Shown here: in pieces, positions 24,497 to 32,404 of the stretch
How positions within the stretch are numbered: position 1 is the stretch's first letter
Layout: the number at the start of each line of letters is the position of its first letter
Source: Cupriavidus gilardii
Lineage (GTDB): Bacteria; Pseudomonadota; Gammaproteobacteria; Burkholderiales; Burkholderiaceae
Direction: 5' to 3'
Length of the DNA stretch: 64,000 nt
NCBI RefSeq assembly: GCF_008801915.1
Contig: NZ_VZOV01000002.1
Location: forward strand, 1 to 64,000
Notes under the pieces: model-generated
Seen by the model: the letters and a program-made list of their open reading frames with translations, nothing else
Told to the model about the DNA's origin: nothing
The model's database searches: none
Translations under genes and position numbers: made by a program

Positions 24497-25705
24497 TTAT
24501 TGCGTCGTGCTGGCGCCGGCCTCGAACCACTGGCCCAGCAGCGCGCGCTCGTCGTCCGTGATCTGCGTGACGTTGCCCAGCGGCATCGCCTTCTGCTGCA
24601 CGGCCTGCTGATAGATCAGCTGGGCGTGCGCCTTGATCTCGTCCGGCGTTTCGAGCTTGATGCCTTTGGCCGCCGTCGGCATCATCTTCGGCGCTTCGGC
24701 ATGGCACTGCACGCAGCGCGCGTTCATGATCTCCTGCACTTTGGTGAAGCTGACCTTGGTCGCGGCGGCGCCGTCCGGCTGCGCGGCAACCGGCTGGCGC
24801 GGCTGCGGGGCGATCATCACGGCAACCACGCCCAGCGCGGCGACGCCGGCGGCGGGCCACAGCACATTGATCTTGCCCTTGTGCTTGAGGATGAAGAACT
24901 GGCGGATCAGCACGCCGGCCAGCATGATCAGCACCAGCACGACCCAGTTGTACTTGTGCGCGTAGGTCATGCTGTAGTGGTTCGACAGCATCGCGAACAG
25001 CACCGGCAGCGTGAAATAGGTGTTATGCACGCTGCGCTGCTTGGCGTTCTTGCCGTGGATCGGATCGACCGGCTTGCCTTCGCGCATCGCCGCGACGGTC
25101 TTGCGCTGCCCCGGAATGATCCACACCAGCACGTTGGCGCTCATGATGGTCGCGATCATCGCGCCGGTCAGCAGGAACGCCGCACGGCCCGAGAACATGT
25201 GGCAGGCCACATAGGCCGCCAGCACCACGTACAGCGCGACAAGAATGCCGACCACGCGATCGTTCTTGCCGAACACGCGGCAGATGCAGTCGTAGACCAC
25301 CCAGCCCACCGCCAGATAGGCAATGGCCAGCCCGACCGCCGCGCCCGGCGACATGTCGTAGACGTTCTTGTCGATCAGGAACGTGCTGGCGTTGAACAGG
25401 TACAGCACCACCAGCAGCGCGAAACCCGTCATCCAGGTCGAATACGACTCCCAATAGAACCAGTGCAGGTTCTCCGGCAATTTCTTCGGTGCGGTCAGGT
25501 ATTTCTGCGGGTTGTAGAAGCCGCCGCCGTGCACGGCCCACAGCTCGCCGCCGACGCCCTTGTCCACCAGGTCGGGATCGACCGGCTTTTGCAGGCTGTT
25601 GTCCAGCCAGACGAAGTAGAACGACGAGCCGATCCACGCGATCGCGGTGATCACGTGGGCCCAGCGCAGCAGCAGATTGGCCCAGTCGAAAATGTAGCCT
25701 TCCAT
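24497..25705 (-). CDS. puuD: urate hydroxylase PuuD (membrane, cytochrome c domain)
   Basis: A 402-residue PuuD-type urate hydroxylase, converting urate to 5-hydroxyisourate and passing electrons to the respiratory chain through its own haem. About eight membrane helices fill residues 8-300. The C-terminal domain carries one c-type haem motif Cys-Val-Gln-Cys-His near residue 330, with Met-Pro-Leu-Gly-Asn-Val as a likely axial ligand region. ACAGGAGAC precedes the ATG. It lies 31 bp downstream of uraH, whose enzyme acts on its product. Confidence 0.93.
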   Translation of the reverse strand: MEGYIFDWANLLLRWAHVITAIAWIGSSFYFVWLDNSLQKPVDPDLVDKGVGGELWAVHGGGFYNPQKYLTAPKKLPENLHWFYWESYSTWMTGFALLVVLYLFNASTFLIDKNVYDMSPGAAVGLAIAYLAVGWVVYDCICRVFGKNDRVVGILVALYVVLAAYVACHMFSGRAAFLLTGAMIATIMSANVLVWIIPGQRKTVAAMREGKPVDPIHGKNAKQRSVHNTYFTLPVLFAMLSNHYSMTYAHKYNWVVLVLIMLAGVLIRQFFILKHKGKINVLWPAAGVAALGVVAVMIAPQPRQPVAAQPDGAAATKVSFTKVQEIMNARCVQCHAEAPKMMPTAAKGIKLETPDEIKAHAQLIYQQAVQQKAMPLGNVTQITDDERALLGQWFEAGASTTQ

Positions 25706-25736
25706 CTCTTGTCTCCTGTTTCCCTCGCCGCGCGGA

Positions 25737-26090
25737 TCAGCTGCCGCGGTAGGTCGAGTACGACCACGGCGACACCAGCAGCGGCACGTGGTAGTGCGCG
25801 TTCGTATCGGCAATGCCGAAACGCAGCGTCACCACGTCGAGAAAGGCCGGTTCGGGCAACTGCACGCCGCGCGCGCGGAAATAATCCCCGGCGCCGAATT
25901 CGAGTTCGTAGACGCCGACGGCAAGATCGGCCCCCTCGAGCAGCGGCTGATCGCAACGGCCGTCGTGATTGGTCACAACGGTCTTCAGCGTTTCGCGGCG
26001 ATTGTCAACAATTTTGGAAAGGGTAATCGACAGGCCTTGGCCGGGAATGCCTGCGGCAGTGTCGAGAACGTGGGTGGTCAAGCGTCCCAT
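25737..26090 (-). CDS. uraH: 5-hydroxyisourate hydrolase
   Basis: A 117-residue transthyretin-like protein that hydrolyses 5-hydroxyisourate to OHCU, the step after PuuD. It has the N-terminal Leu-Thr-Thr-His-Val-Leu-Asp-Thr-Ala-Gly-type segment, a central Thr-Asn-His-Asp-Gly-Arg-Cys, His-Tyr-His-Val-Pro-Leu-Leu-Val-Ser-Pro, and the diagnostic C-terminal Tyr-Arg-Gly-Ser. It leads the uraH-puuD unit and is divergent from gntR. The coding sequence contains one copy of a palindrome also found in the gntR promoter (26002-26011). Confidence 0.95.
   Translation of the reverse strand: MGRLTTHVLDTAAGIPGQGLSITLSKIVDNRRETLKTVVTNHDGRCDQPLLEGADLAVGVYELEFGAGDYFRARGVQLPEPAFLDVVTLRFGIADTNAHYHVPLLVSPWSYSTYRGS
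26002..26011. promoter_or_regulatory. Intragenic copy of the GntR-type palindrome
   Basis: TTGTCAACAA inside uraH, about 80 bp after its start, is the same palindrome as the two in the divergent promoter. It may be an auxiliary operator for looping or road-blocking uraH-puuD, or chance. Confidence 0.4.
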
Positions 26091-26237
26091 GGTCTGGTTC
26101 CTTAGCACGTGGGTGGTGAGAGGCGCCGCTGCCTTCACTAGCACCATTTGTGGGTATGGTGCCCGCTCGGTACGTCTTTTCAACGCATCCCGGCGCAGAA
26201 CTGGTGCATGGCGACAATGCGCCGCACCAATCCGGAT

Positions 26238-26265
26238 GACAACTACGGGATTACCCGTAGTTGTC
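26238..26265. promoter_or_regulatory. Perfect 12-bp inverted repeat between uraH and gntR
   Basis: GACAACTACGGG (26238-26249) and CCCGTAGTTGTC (26254-26265) flank ATTA. It is symmetric DNA in the divergent promoter gap. A regulator operator or a leader hairpin of the uraH transcript are both possible. No T run follows on either strand. Confidence 0.7.
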
Positions 26266-26282
26266 GAAAACCTGGTTCGGTT

Positions 26283-26292
26283 TTGTTGACAA
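26283..26292. promoter_or_regulatory. GntR-type operator copy 1
   Basis: TTGTTGACAA is a palindrome that contains the -35 hexamer TTGACA of the gntR promoter. Its centre is 32 bp from copy 2, about three helical turns. Confidence 0.6.
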
Positions 26293-26315
26293 TATTGAAT
26301 GCACAACCAAATAAT
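26286..26315 (+). promoter_or_regulatory. Candidate sigma-70 promoter of gntR
   Basis: TTGACA (26286-26291) and AATAAT (26310-26315) are spaced by 18 bp. The -35 sits in operator copy 1 and the -10 abuts copy 2, so bound regulator would block RNA polymerase. This suggests autorepression. Confidence 0.6.
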
Positions 26316-26326
26316 TGTCAACAATT
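26313..26326. promoter_or_regulatory. GntR-type operator copy 2
   Basis: AATTGT-CA-ACAATT is a 14-bp palindrome whose core TTGTCAACAA is the reverse complement of copy 1. It lies 58 bp before the gntR start. Confidence 0.6.
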
Positions 26327-26383
26327 TTTGGATCGGCGCGCCGGAGCGAAGCGTGGCCCGATCCTCCACCAGCGGGTGCCACG

Positions 26384-27124
26384 ATGTCCAAGACTCTCAA
26401 GCTGATTGCCGGCGCCGATGAAGGCGCCGCGCCCAACGAAACGAAGCCGCGCAAGGGCTCGGTCGAGGAGCGCATGTATCACGAGATCTACGACGCGATC
26501 ATGGAGCATCGGCTGCCGCCGCGCACCAAGCTGACCGAGCATCCGCTTTGCGAGATCTATGCCACCGCGCGCCACACCGTACGGAAGGTGCTGGCCCGTC
26601 TGGCGGCCGACGGCATGGTGGACCTCGAGCCCAATCGCGGCGCCTTCATCGCCAGCCCTTCCACCGACGAGGCGCACGACATGTTCGAACTGCGCCAGAT
26701 GCTCGAGCGCGCGGTGCTGGAAAAGCTCGCGGCGCAGCGCAATGTCCGCAGCGTGATCGCCCCGGTGCGGCAGATGGTGCAGCAGGAGCGCCAGGCCTTC
26801 CTGAACAACGAGCGGCCCAAGTGGATCCGCCTGTCGGCCGAATTCCATACCGCGCTGGCCGAGCTGTCCGGCAACGCGCTGCTGGTCACGATGATGCGCC
26901 GCCTGGTGTCGCGCACCACGCTGATGATCGCCAGCGTCGAGGCGCCGGGCAACAACGCCTGCTCCTTCGACGAACACGAGGCCATTCTCGATGCGCTGGA
27001 ACAGGGCGACGCCGCCCTGGCGCAATCGCGCATGGCGCACCATCTCGGCGCCTGCGCCGACCGCGTACAGCCCGACGACCCGGGCAGCTTCGATCTTCGC
27101 AGCGTGCTGGGGCGCTCCACCTAG
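26384..27124 (+). CDS. GntR family (FCD domain) regulator of purine catabolism
   Basis: A 246-residue GntR/FadR-type regulator. The winged helix covers about residues 28-95 (Pro-Pro-Arg-Thr-Lys-Leu-Thr-Glu, then Ala-Arg-His-Thr-Val-Arg-Lys-Val-Leu). The FCD ligand domain follows, with Glu-Phe-His-Thr-Ala-Leu-Ala and Glu-His-Glu-Ala-Ile-Leu-Asp metal/ligand motifs. It is divergent from uraH-puuD and upstream of the purine permease and puuE-uraD, so it most likely controls these. The palindromes overlapping its promoter are the probable binding sites. Inducer unknown. Confidence 0.9.
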   Translation: MSKTLKLIAGADEGAAPNETKPRKGSVEERMYHEIYDAIMEHRLPPRTKLTEHPLCEIYATARHTVRKVLARLAADGMVDLEPNRGAFIASPSTDEAHDMFELRQMLERAVLEKLAAQRNVRSVIAPVRQMVQQERQAFLNNERPKWIRLSAEFHTALAELSGNALLVTMMRRLVSRTTLMIASVEAPGNNACSFDEHEAILDALEQGDAALAQSRMAHHLGACADRVQPDDPGSFDLRSVLGRST

Positions 27125-27303
27125 CACGCTGTTCCACCCTGCCGGCGCCCCGCCCAGCTTTCGCACCCCGCCCAGCCACGCGCACCCTCGCAGGTGCCGG
27201 CAGCGGGACCAGGCCCGGATCGTTCCGAACGACCGGGCCGGACGCACCAGAAGGCATGCGGACGCCAAGCAAACGTCCAACCATCGGAGAGGAGACAAAC
27301 ACA

Positions 27304-28710
27304 ATGACAAGCGCAAGCACCACGGTCCCCACGGACCTGACCAATGAGCGCCTGCCCTCGGGCCGGCTGCTCGCGCTCGGGCTGCAGCATGTATTGGTGA
27401 TGTACGCGGGCACCGTGGCGGTGCCGCTGATCGTCGGCGGCGCGCTGAAGCTGCCGAAGGACCAGCTGGCCTTCCTGATCAACGCCGACCTGTTCGCCGC
27501 CGGCATCGCCACGCTGATCCAGGCGTTCGGCTTCTGGAAATTCGGCATCCGGCTGCCGGTGATGATGGGCGTGACGTTCGCCTCGGTGGCGCCGATGATC
27601 GCGATCGGCACCGATCCCAATATCGGGCTGCTCGGCATCTACGGCGCGGTGATTGCGTCCGGGCTGTTCGGCATCCTGATCGCACCGATGATGGGCCGGA
27701 TGCTGGGCCTGTTCCCGCCCGTGGTGACCGGCACCGTGATCACGCTGATCGGCGTGTCGCTGATGCGGGTCGGCATCAACTGGGCCGCCGGCGGCCAGCC
27801 GACGACGCGGGCGGTGATCGACGGCGTCGTCAAGGAGGTGCCGAACCTGGCCTACGGCGACCTGACCAATCTGGGCATCGCCGGCGCGGTGCTGGTCATC
27901 ATCCTGCTGCTGACGAAGTACGGCCGCGGCCTGGTGTCGAACTGCGCGGTGCTGCTGGGCATCATCGCCGGCACGCTGATCGCGATGGCGATGGGCAAGG
28001 TGTCGTTCGAAGGCCTGCACGAAGCGAGCTACGTCGCCGTGATCACGCCGCTGCATTTCGGCATGCCGACCTTCCACTTCTCGGCGATCCTGTCGATGTG
28101 CATCGTGATGGTGATCACGCTGGTGGAATCGACCGGCATGTTCCTTGCACTGGCCGACATCACCGGCAAACGGCTGTCCAACGCCGACCTGACGCGCGGC
28201 CTGCGCGCCGACGGCCTGGGCACGGTGATCGGCGGCGTGTTCAATACCTTCCCGTACACCTCGTTCTCGCAGAACGTCGGCCTGGTCACGGTGACGGGCG
28301 TGCGCTCGCGCTATGTCGCGGCGGCGGGCGGCCTGATCCTGATTGCCTTCGGCCTGTTCCCCAAGATGGCGCACGTGGTCGCCTCGGTGCCGCAGTTCGT
28401 GCTGGGCGGCGCCGGCATCGTGATGTTCGGCATGGTCGCGGCGACCGGCATCCGTATCCTGGGCTCGTGCGATTTCAACCGCAACCGCCACAACCTGTTC
28501 ATCGTCGCGATCTCGATCGGCTTCGGCATGATCCCGACGCTGTCGCCGACCTTCTTCCAGTACCTGCCGAGCTGGACCCATGCGATCACGCACAGCGGCA
28601 TCGTGCTGGGCACCGTGGTCGCGGTGGCGCTGAACCTGTTCTACAACGGCATGCAGTCGGCCGACGAAGCGATGCGCAACGCGGCCGCCAACAGCCACGG
28701 CACGGAGTAA
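27304..28710 (+). CDS. NCS2 family purine (xanthine/urate) permease
   Basis: A 468-residue transporter of the nucleobase-cation-symport-2 family with about 12 to 14 hydrophobic segments. Motifs are Val-Glu-Ser-Thr-Gly-Met-Phe (substrate-site helix), and Gln-Asn-Val-Gly-Leu-Val-Thr-Val-Thr-Gly-Val. The Gln-Asn start of this motif is typical of xanthine- and urate-type members. GGAGAGGAG precedes the ATG. It lies between gntR and puuE and would import xanthine, urate or related purines. Exact specificity cannot be read from sequence alone. Confidence 0.92.
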   Translation: MTSASTTVPTDLTNERLPSGRLLALGLQHVLVMYAGTVAVPLIVGGALKLPKDQLAFLINADLFAAGIATLIQAFGFWKFGIRLPVMMGVTFASVAPMIAIGTDPNIGLLGIYGAVIASGLFGILIAPMMGRMLGLFPPVVTGTVITLIGVSLMRVGINWAAGGQPTTRAVIDGVVKEVPNLAYGDLTNLGIAGAVLVIILLLTKYGRGLVSNCAVLLGIIAGTLIAMAMGKVSFEGLHEASYVAVITPLHFGMPTFHFSAILSMCIVMVITLVESTGMFLALADITGKRLSNADLTRGLRADGLGTVIGGVFNTFPYTSFSQNVGLVTVTGVRSRYVAAAGGLILIAFGLFPKMAHVVASVPQFVLGGAGIVMFGMVAATGIRILGSCDFNRNRHNLFIVAISIGFGMIPTLSPTFFQYLPSWTHAITHSGIVLGTVVAVALNLFYNGMQSADEAMRNAAANSHGTE

Positions 28711-28726
28711 GGCCAGCCGTGCGTTT

Positions 28727-28776
28727 GCCCGCGCCGCCGCCGTGGCCGTTGTTGCCGCCGCGGCGGCGGCGCGGGC
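28727..28776 (+). promoter_or_regulatory. Very stable GC hairpin between the permease and puuE
   Basis: A perfect 16-bp inverted repeat (28727-28742 with 28761-28776, all G and C) encloses an 18-base loop. There is no T tract. It begins 17 bp after the permease stop and ends 45 bp before puuE. It could stabilise the permease mRNA end or reduce read-through. Confidence 0.6.
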
Positions 28777-28797
28777 CGGGTCGATGCCGTGCGGCCT

Positions 28798-28807
28798 GTT
28801 TTGACAA
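28798..28807. promoter_or_regulatory. Weak GntR-type half palindrome upstream of puuE
   Basis: GTTTTGACAA matches the gntR operator core TTGTTGACAA at 8 of 10 positions with its right half intact, and includes a TTGACA. It lies 14 bp before puuE. Speculative. Confidence 0.25.
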
Positions 28808-28821
28808 CCCGAGTGACCCTG

Positions 28822-29772
28822 ATGACAAACCATAACTATCCACGCGATCTGATCGGTTACGGCAGCCAGCCGCCGCACGCCCGATGGCCGGGCGGCGCGC
28901 GCATCGCGCTGCAGTTCGTGCTCAATTACGAAGAAGGCGGCGAGAACTGCGTGCTGCACGGCGACGCGGCCTCCGAGCAGTTCCTCTCCGAGATCGTCGG
29001 CGCGGCGGCCTACCCCGACCGCCACATGAGCATGGAGAGCATCTACGAATACGGCTCGCGCGCCGGTGTCTGGCGCATCCTGCGCGAGTTCGAGCAGCGC
29101 GGCCTGCCGCTGACCATCTTCGGCGTGTCGATGGCGCTGCAGCGCCATCCCGAGCTGACCCGCGCCTTCGTCGAGCTGGGCCACGAGATCGCCTGCCATG
29201 GCTGGCGCTGGATCCACTACCAGAACATCGACGAGGCCACCGAGCGCGAGCACATGCGCATCGCGATGCAGATCATCCGCGAACTGACCGGCAGCGCGCC
29301 GCTGGGCTGGTACACCGGCCGCGACAGCCCCAACACGCGGCGCCTGGTGGTCGAGCACGGCGGCTTCGTCTACGACTCGGACTACTACGGCGACGACCTG
29401 CCGTTCTGGACCGAGGTGCGGACGAGCAACGGCGAAACGAAGCCGCATCTGGTGGTGCCCTACACGCTGGACTCGAACGACATGCGCTTTGCCACGCCGC
29501 AAGGCTTCAACACCGGCGAGCAGTTCTTCCAGTACCTGAAGGACGCCTTCGACGTGCTGTACGCCGAGGGCGATCCGCAGGGGCTGAACCAGCCGAAGAT
29601 GCTGTCGATCGGCATGCATTGCCGGCTGCTCGGACGCCCCGGGCGCTTCCGCGCGCTGCAGCGTTTCCTGGACTACGTGCAGTCGCACGACAAGGTCTGG
29701 ATCGCACGCCGCATCGATATCGCCCGGCACTGGATCGAGACGCATCCGTACGCCGCGAAGGCGCCGCGGTAA
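28822..29772 (+). CDS. puuE: allantoinase PuuE (polysaccharide-deacetylase type)
   Basis: A 316-residue metal-independent allantoinase of the PuuE type, opening allantoin to allantoate. It has the deacetylase-like NodB fold: Asn-Tyr-Glu-Glu-Gly-Gly-Glu-Asn, Glu-Tyr-Gly-Ser-Arg-Ala-Gly-Val-Trp-Arg, Gly-His-Glu-Ile-Ala-Cys-His-Gly-Trp-Arg-Trp, and Gly-Met-His-Cys-Arg-Leu-Leu-Gly-Arg-Pro. The ATG at 28822 is preferred over a GTG at 28789. It is followed by uraD after 49 bp; UraD makes its substrate. Confidence 0.94.
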   Translation: MTNHNYPRDLIGYGSQPPHARWPGGARIALQFVLNYEEGGENCVLHGDAASEQFLSEIVGAAAYPDRHMSMESIYEYGSRAGVWRILREFEQRGLPLTIFGVSMALQRHPELTRAFVELGHEIACHGWRWIHYQNIDEATEREHMRIAMQIIRELTGSAPLGWYTGRDSPNTRRLVVEHGGFVYDSDYYGDDLPFWTEVRTSNGETKPHLVVPYTLDSNDMRFATPQGFNTGEQFFQYLKDAFDVLYAEGDPQGLNQPKMLSIGMHCRLLGRPGRFRALQRFLDYVQSHDKVWIARRIDIARHWIETHPYAAKAPR

Positions 29773-29821
29773 TCCACCATCCCAGGCGCCACGCCTCCAT
29801 CGAACACAGCCGAGTCCCGAC

Positions 29822-30334
29822 GTGACCTACACCCTCTCCCAACTGAACGCGATGCCGTCCGCCGAATTCGTGCAGGCCCTCGGCGGCATCTATGAACACT
29901 CGCCCTGGGTTGCCGCCAGCGCCGCCGAGCAGCGGCCCTTCGCCGACCGCCAGGCGCTGGCGGCGGCGATGCGCGCGGCCGTCGACCAGGCCGGCGAAGC
30001 GGCCCAGCTCAAGCTGGTGCGCGCCCACCCGGAGCTGGCCGGCAAGGCAGCGGTGCGCGGCGAGCTGACCGAAGAATCAACGCGCGAACAGAGCGGCGCC
30101 GGGCTCAATCAATGCACGCCCGAGCAGTTCGAACGGCTGCAGGCATTGAATGCGCGCTACAACGAGAAATTCGGCTTCCCGTTCATTCTCGCCGTACGCG
30201 GCTACGATCGCGCCGGCATCATCGACGAGTTCGCAAGACGCATCGAGAATTCGCCGGCCGATGAGTTGCAAACATGCATCAATCAGATCCATCGCATTGC
30301 CCAGTTCCGTCTTGACGACTTAGTATCCGGCTGA
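29822..30334 (+). CDS. uraD: OHCU decarboxylase
   Basis: A 170-residue 2-oxo-4-hydroxy-4-carboxy-5-ureidoimidazoline decarboxylase that gives S-allantoin, acting after UraH and before PuuE. Conserved parts are Ala-His-Pro-Glu-Leu-Ala-Gly-Lys-Ala, Asn-Glu-Lys-Phe-Gly-Phe-Pro-Phe-Ile and the catalytic His-Pro-Glu. The start is GTG at 29822. It appears to be the last purine gene of the unit; no allantoicase or ureidoglycolate lyase follows. Confidence 0.94.
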   Translation: MTYTLSQLNAMPSAEFVQALGGIYEHSPWVAASAAEQRPFADRQALAAAMRAAVDQAGEAAQLKLVRAHPELAGKAAVRGELTEESTREQSGAGLNQCTPEQFERLQALNARYNEKFGFPFILAVRGYDRAGIIDEFARRIENSPADELQTCINQIHRIAQFRLDDLVSG

Positions 30335-30564
30335 GTCGAAATTCCCCTCGCATGGAACCCATGCATGGAGCCAGACCGCGCATCGGGCAAGGCCTCGGCA
30401 TGTCACCGCCGGCGCCCTGCCCGATGACATGATGAACGGCGCCCGAAGCCAGCGCCGTCCGCCGCCGGCACCCTTGCCACCGATGCCGGCGGCGCACCAA
30501 AAAGAGAACCCGTCAGGGACCCAGTACACAACGTTCCAACAGGATCAAACCACGGAGGTCTTTC

Positions 30565-31629
30565 ATGCAGAAGCAGTTCAAGTTGGCGGCACTGGCCGCG
30601 GCCCTTTTCAGCGGCGCGGCCATGGCGCAATCGAGCGTCACGCTCTACGGCCAGGTCGACATGTTCGTCGGCGCGGTCAAGAACCCGGGCACCGGCGAGC
30701 GCGCCTGGGTCGCCAATTCGGGTGGCATGCAAACGTCGTACTGGGGGATCAAGGGCGCCGAGGATCTGGGCAACGGCCTCAAGGCGATCTTCGACCTGAA
30801 CGGTTTCTATCGCACCGATAACGGCCGCACCGGCCGCTTCGACGGCGATGCGATGTTCAGCCGCAATGCCTATGTCGGGCTGCAGAGCGACCGCGCCGGT
30901 ACGCTGAAGCTCGGCCGCAACACCACGCCGTATTTCATCTCGACCATCCTGTTCAATCCGCTGGTCGATTCGTACGTATTCTCGCCGGCGATCTTCCACA
31001 CCTATTTCACCGCGACCAATGGCACGGTGTTCGATCCGGGCATCATCGGTGATTCGGGCTGGAGCAACTCGCTGGTCTATTCGACGCCGACCTTCGGCGG
31101 CCTGACCGCCAACCTGATCTATTCGTTCGGCGAACAGGCGGGCTCGACCGGCCGCAACAAGTGGGGCGGCAACCTGATGTACTTCAACGGCCCGCTCGCC
31201 GCGACCGTCGCCTTCCAGCAGGTCAAGTTCAACAACGTGCCGGGCGACGTGACCTCGCCGGCTACGCTGGCCGGCTTCGACAAGCAGAACGCGGTGCTGG
31301 CCGGCCTGTCGTACGACTTCAAGGTGGTCAAGCTGTTCGCCCAGGGCCAGTACATCAAGAGCGACGTGAACAATGCCACCGGTGACATCAAGCACACCAG
31401 CGGCCAGATCGGCGCCTCGGTGCCCATCGGCGCCGGCAGCCTGCTCGCTTCGTATGGCTATGCGAAGGCCGAGAACAATGTCGACGACTTCAAGCGCAAT
31501 ACCTTCGCGATCGCCTACGACTACAACCTGTCGAAGCGCACCGACGTGTATGCCGCCTACTTCTACGACAAGATCACCGGCGCCGAGCACGGCGATTCGT
31601 TCGGTGTCGGCGTTCGGCACAAGTTCTGA
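30565..31629 (+). CDS. outer-membrane porin (Gram-negative porin, Burkholderiales type)
   Basis: A 354-residue 16-stranded porin. A signal peptide ends at Ala-Met-Ala before Gln-Ser-Ser-Val-Thr-Leu-Tyr-Gly. The Tyr-Gly-Gln-Val-Asp opening and the C-terminal Val-Gly-Val-Arg-His-Lys-Phe with its final Phe (assembly signal) are typical. A strong GGAGGT stands before the ATG. It lies 230 bp after uraD. Whether it helps purine uptake is unknown; it could be a general diffusion channel. Confidence 0.93.
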   Translation: MQKQFKLAALAAALFSGAAMAQSSVTLYGQVDMFVGAVKNPGTGERAWVANSGGMQTSYWGIKGAEDLGNGLKAIFDLNGFYRTDNGRTGRFDGDAMFSRNAYVGLQSDRAGTLKLGRNTTPYFISTILFNPLVDSYVFSPAIFHTYFTATNGTVFDPGIIGDSGWSNSLVYSTPTFGGLTANLIYSFGEQAGSTGRNKWGGNLMYFNGPLAATVAFQQVKFNNVPGDVTSPATLAGFDKQNAVLAGLSYDFKVVKLFAQGQYIKSDVNNATGDIKHTSGQIGASVPIGAGSLLASYGYAKAENNVDDFKRNTFAIAYDYNLSKRTDVYAAYFYDKITGAEHGDSFGVGVRHKF

Positions 31630-31699
31630 TCGGGATTGCCTTCGGGCCTGAACGGCCTGAACGGCCCCAAGGACCCTGTCGCCTTGCCCTCTCCCCCGG

Positions 31700-31725
31700 C
31701 CCCTCTCCCGCAAGCGGGAGAGGGG
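31700..31725. repeat. REP-like palindrome, copy 1
   Basis: CCCCTCTCCCGC-AA-GCGGGAGAGGGG is a perfect 12-bp inverted repeat. The same core recurs at 31761 and 42682, so it is a dispersed intergenic element. Confidence 0.8.
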
Positions 31726-31760
31726 AGAAGACCAGCAGCGTGTCGCGGGTCTGTGGGTGT

Positions 31761-31784
31761 CCCTCTCCCGCTTGCGGGAGAGGG
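31761..31784. repeat. REP-like palindrome, copy 2
   Basis: CCCTCTCCCGC-TT-GCGGGAGAGGG, an 11-bp perfect stem 36 bp after copy 1 and in the same family, with the loop reversed (TT for AA). Confidence 0.8.
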
Positions 31785-31996
31785 CTGGGGAGAGGGCAAC
31801 AGCGCCCCCCGCTGCGGCGCAATGCCGCAGCATCGCATCATTTCCCCCCTTCCCCGCTGCATCGCAGCACCGTTCCCCTGCTCCCGCGGCGGGAATGAAC
31901 GACTTCACCTCATAGGCTCATTCAATTGGCACGGCCCAGGACGAATGCCTACATTGAACGTCCAGACCACGATTAGCCAAACGAGAGAGGTGACTC

Positions 31997-32242
31997 ATGC
32001 GGCGATACGCAAAGACCCGGTCGGAGTTGATGGCTATCCTCAACCAGTGCCTCGATAACAATCCGGAATGCGGCGAGTGCGAGTTGCATGCGGTACGCGT
32101 GCACCAGCCGGACCATACGGGATGCAATTGGAGCGCCGAGGTGGACTTTCCCCGTGCGGCCGAAGACAGCGTATCGATGCAACTGCGCGCGGCGAAGTCG
32201 ATCATCGTCGACATGCGCCAGCAGTACAATGTCTTGCAATAG
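31997..32242 (+). CDS. Small protein of unknown function
   Basis: An 81-residue soluble protein I do not recognise. It begins Met-Arg-Arg-Tyr-Ala-Lys-Thr-Arg, has three Cys close together (Cys-Leu-Asp-Asn-Asn-Pro-Glu-Cys-Gly-Glu-Cys), a His/Cys segment (Val-His-Gln-Pro-Asp-His-Thr-Gly-Cys), and a C-terminal helix. GAGAGGTGA precedes the ATG, and a strong terminator follows 100 bp later, which supports a real gene. Clustered Cys/His could bind metal, but that is speculative. Confidence 0.65.
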   Translation: MRRYAKTRSELMAILNQCLDNNPECGECELHAVRVHQPDHTGCNWSAEVDFPRAAEDSVSMQLRAAKSIIVDMRQQYNVLQ

Positions 32243-32340
32243 CGCGGCCTTCAGCCAATACGCTGCTCCGCAGCACAGCACCGCAGCATGAAATAACGAG
32301 CACCGATCAGCGAACGCCATCGCGACCGAATGTCGCAATA

Positions 32341-32371
32341 AAAAAAGCCGGGCACAGAGCCCGGCTTTTTT
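32341..32371. terminator. Bidirectional intrinsic terminator
   Basis: AAAAAAGCCGGGC-ACAGA-GCCCGGCTTTTTT is a symmetric 13-bp stem with A and T runs on both sides. It serves the small plus-strand ORF and the convergent maeB. Confidence 0.95.
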
Positions 32372-32404
32372 GTTTGAAGCGGCCGCTTGTCAGCCGCCCG
32401 CGGA

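Larger units (their letters stand above)
31630..31996. other. Repeat-bearing gap after the porin
   Basis: This 367-bp region holds a short GGCCTGAAC duplication, two REP-like palindromes listed separately, and the upstream region of a small conserved-looking ORF. I see no further gene. Confidence 0.6.

Noticed and set aside
27121-29745. An 874-codon minus-strand frame opposite the permease and puuE
   Set aside because: It shows a His/Gln/Arg-rich composition with no domain and overlaps certain genes.
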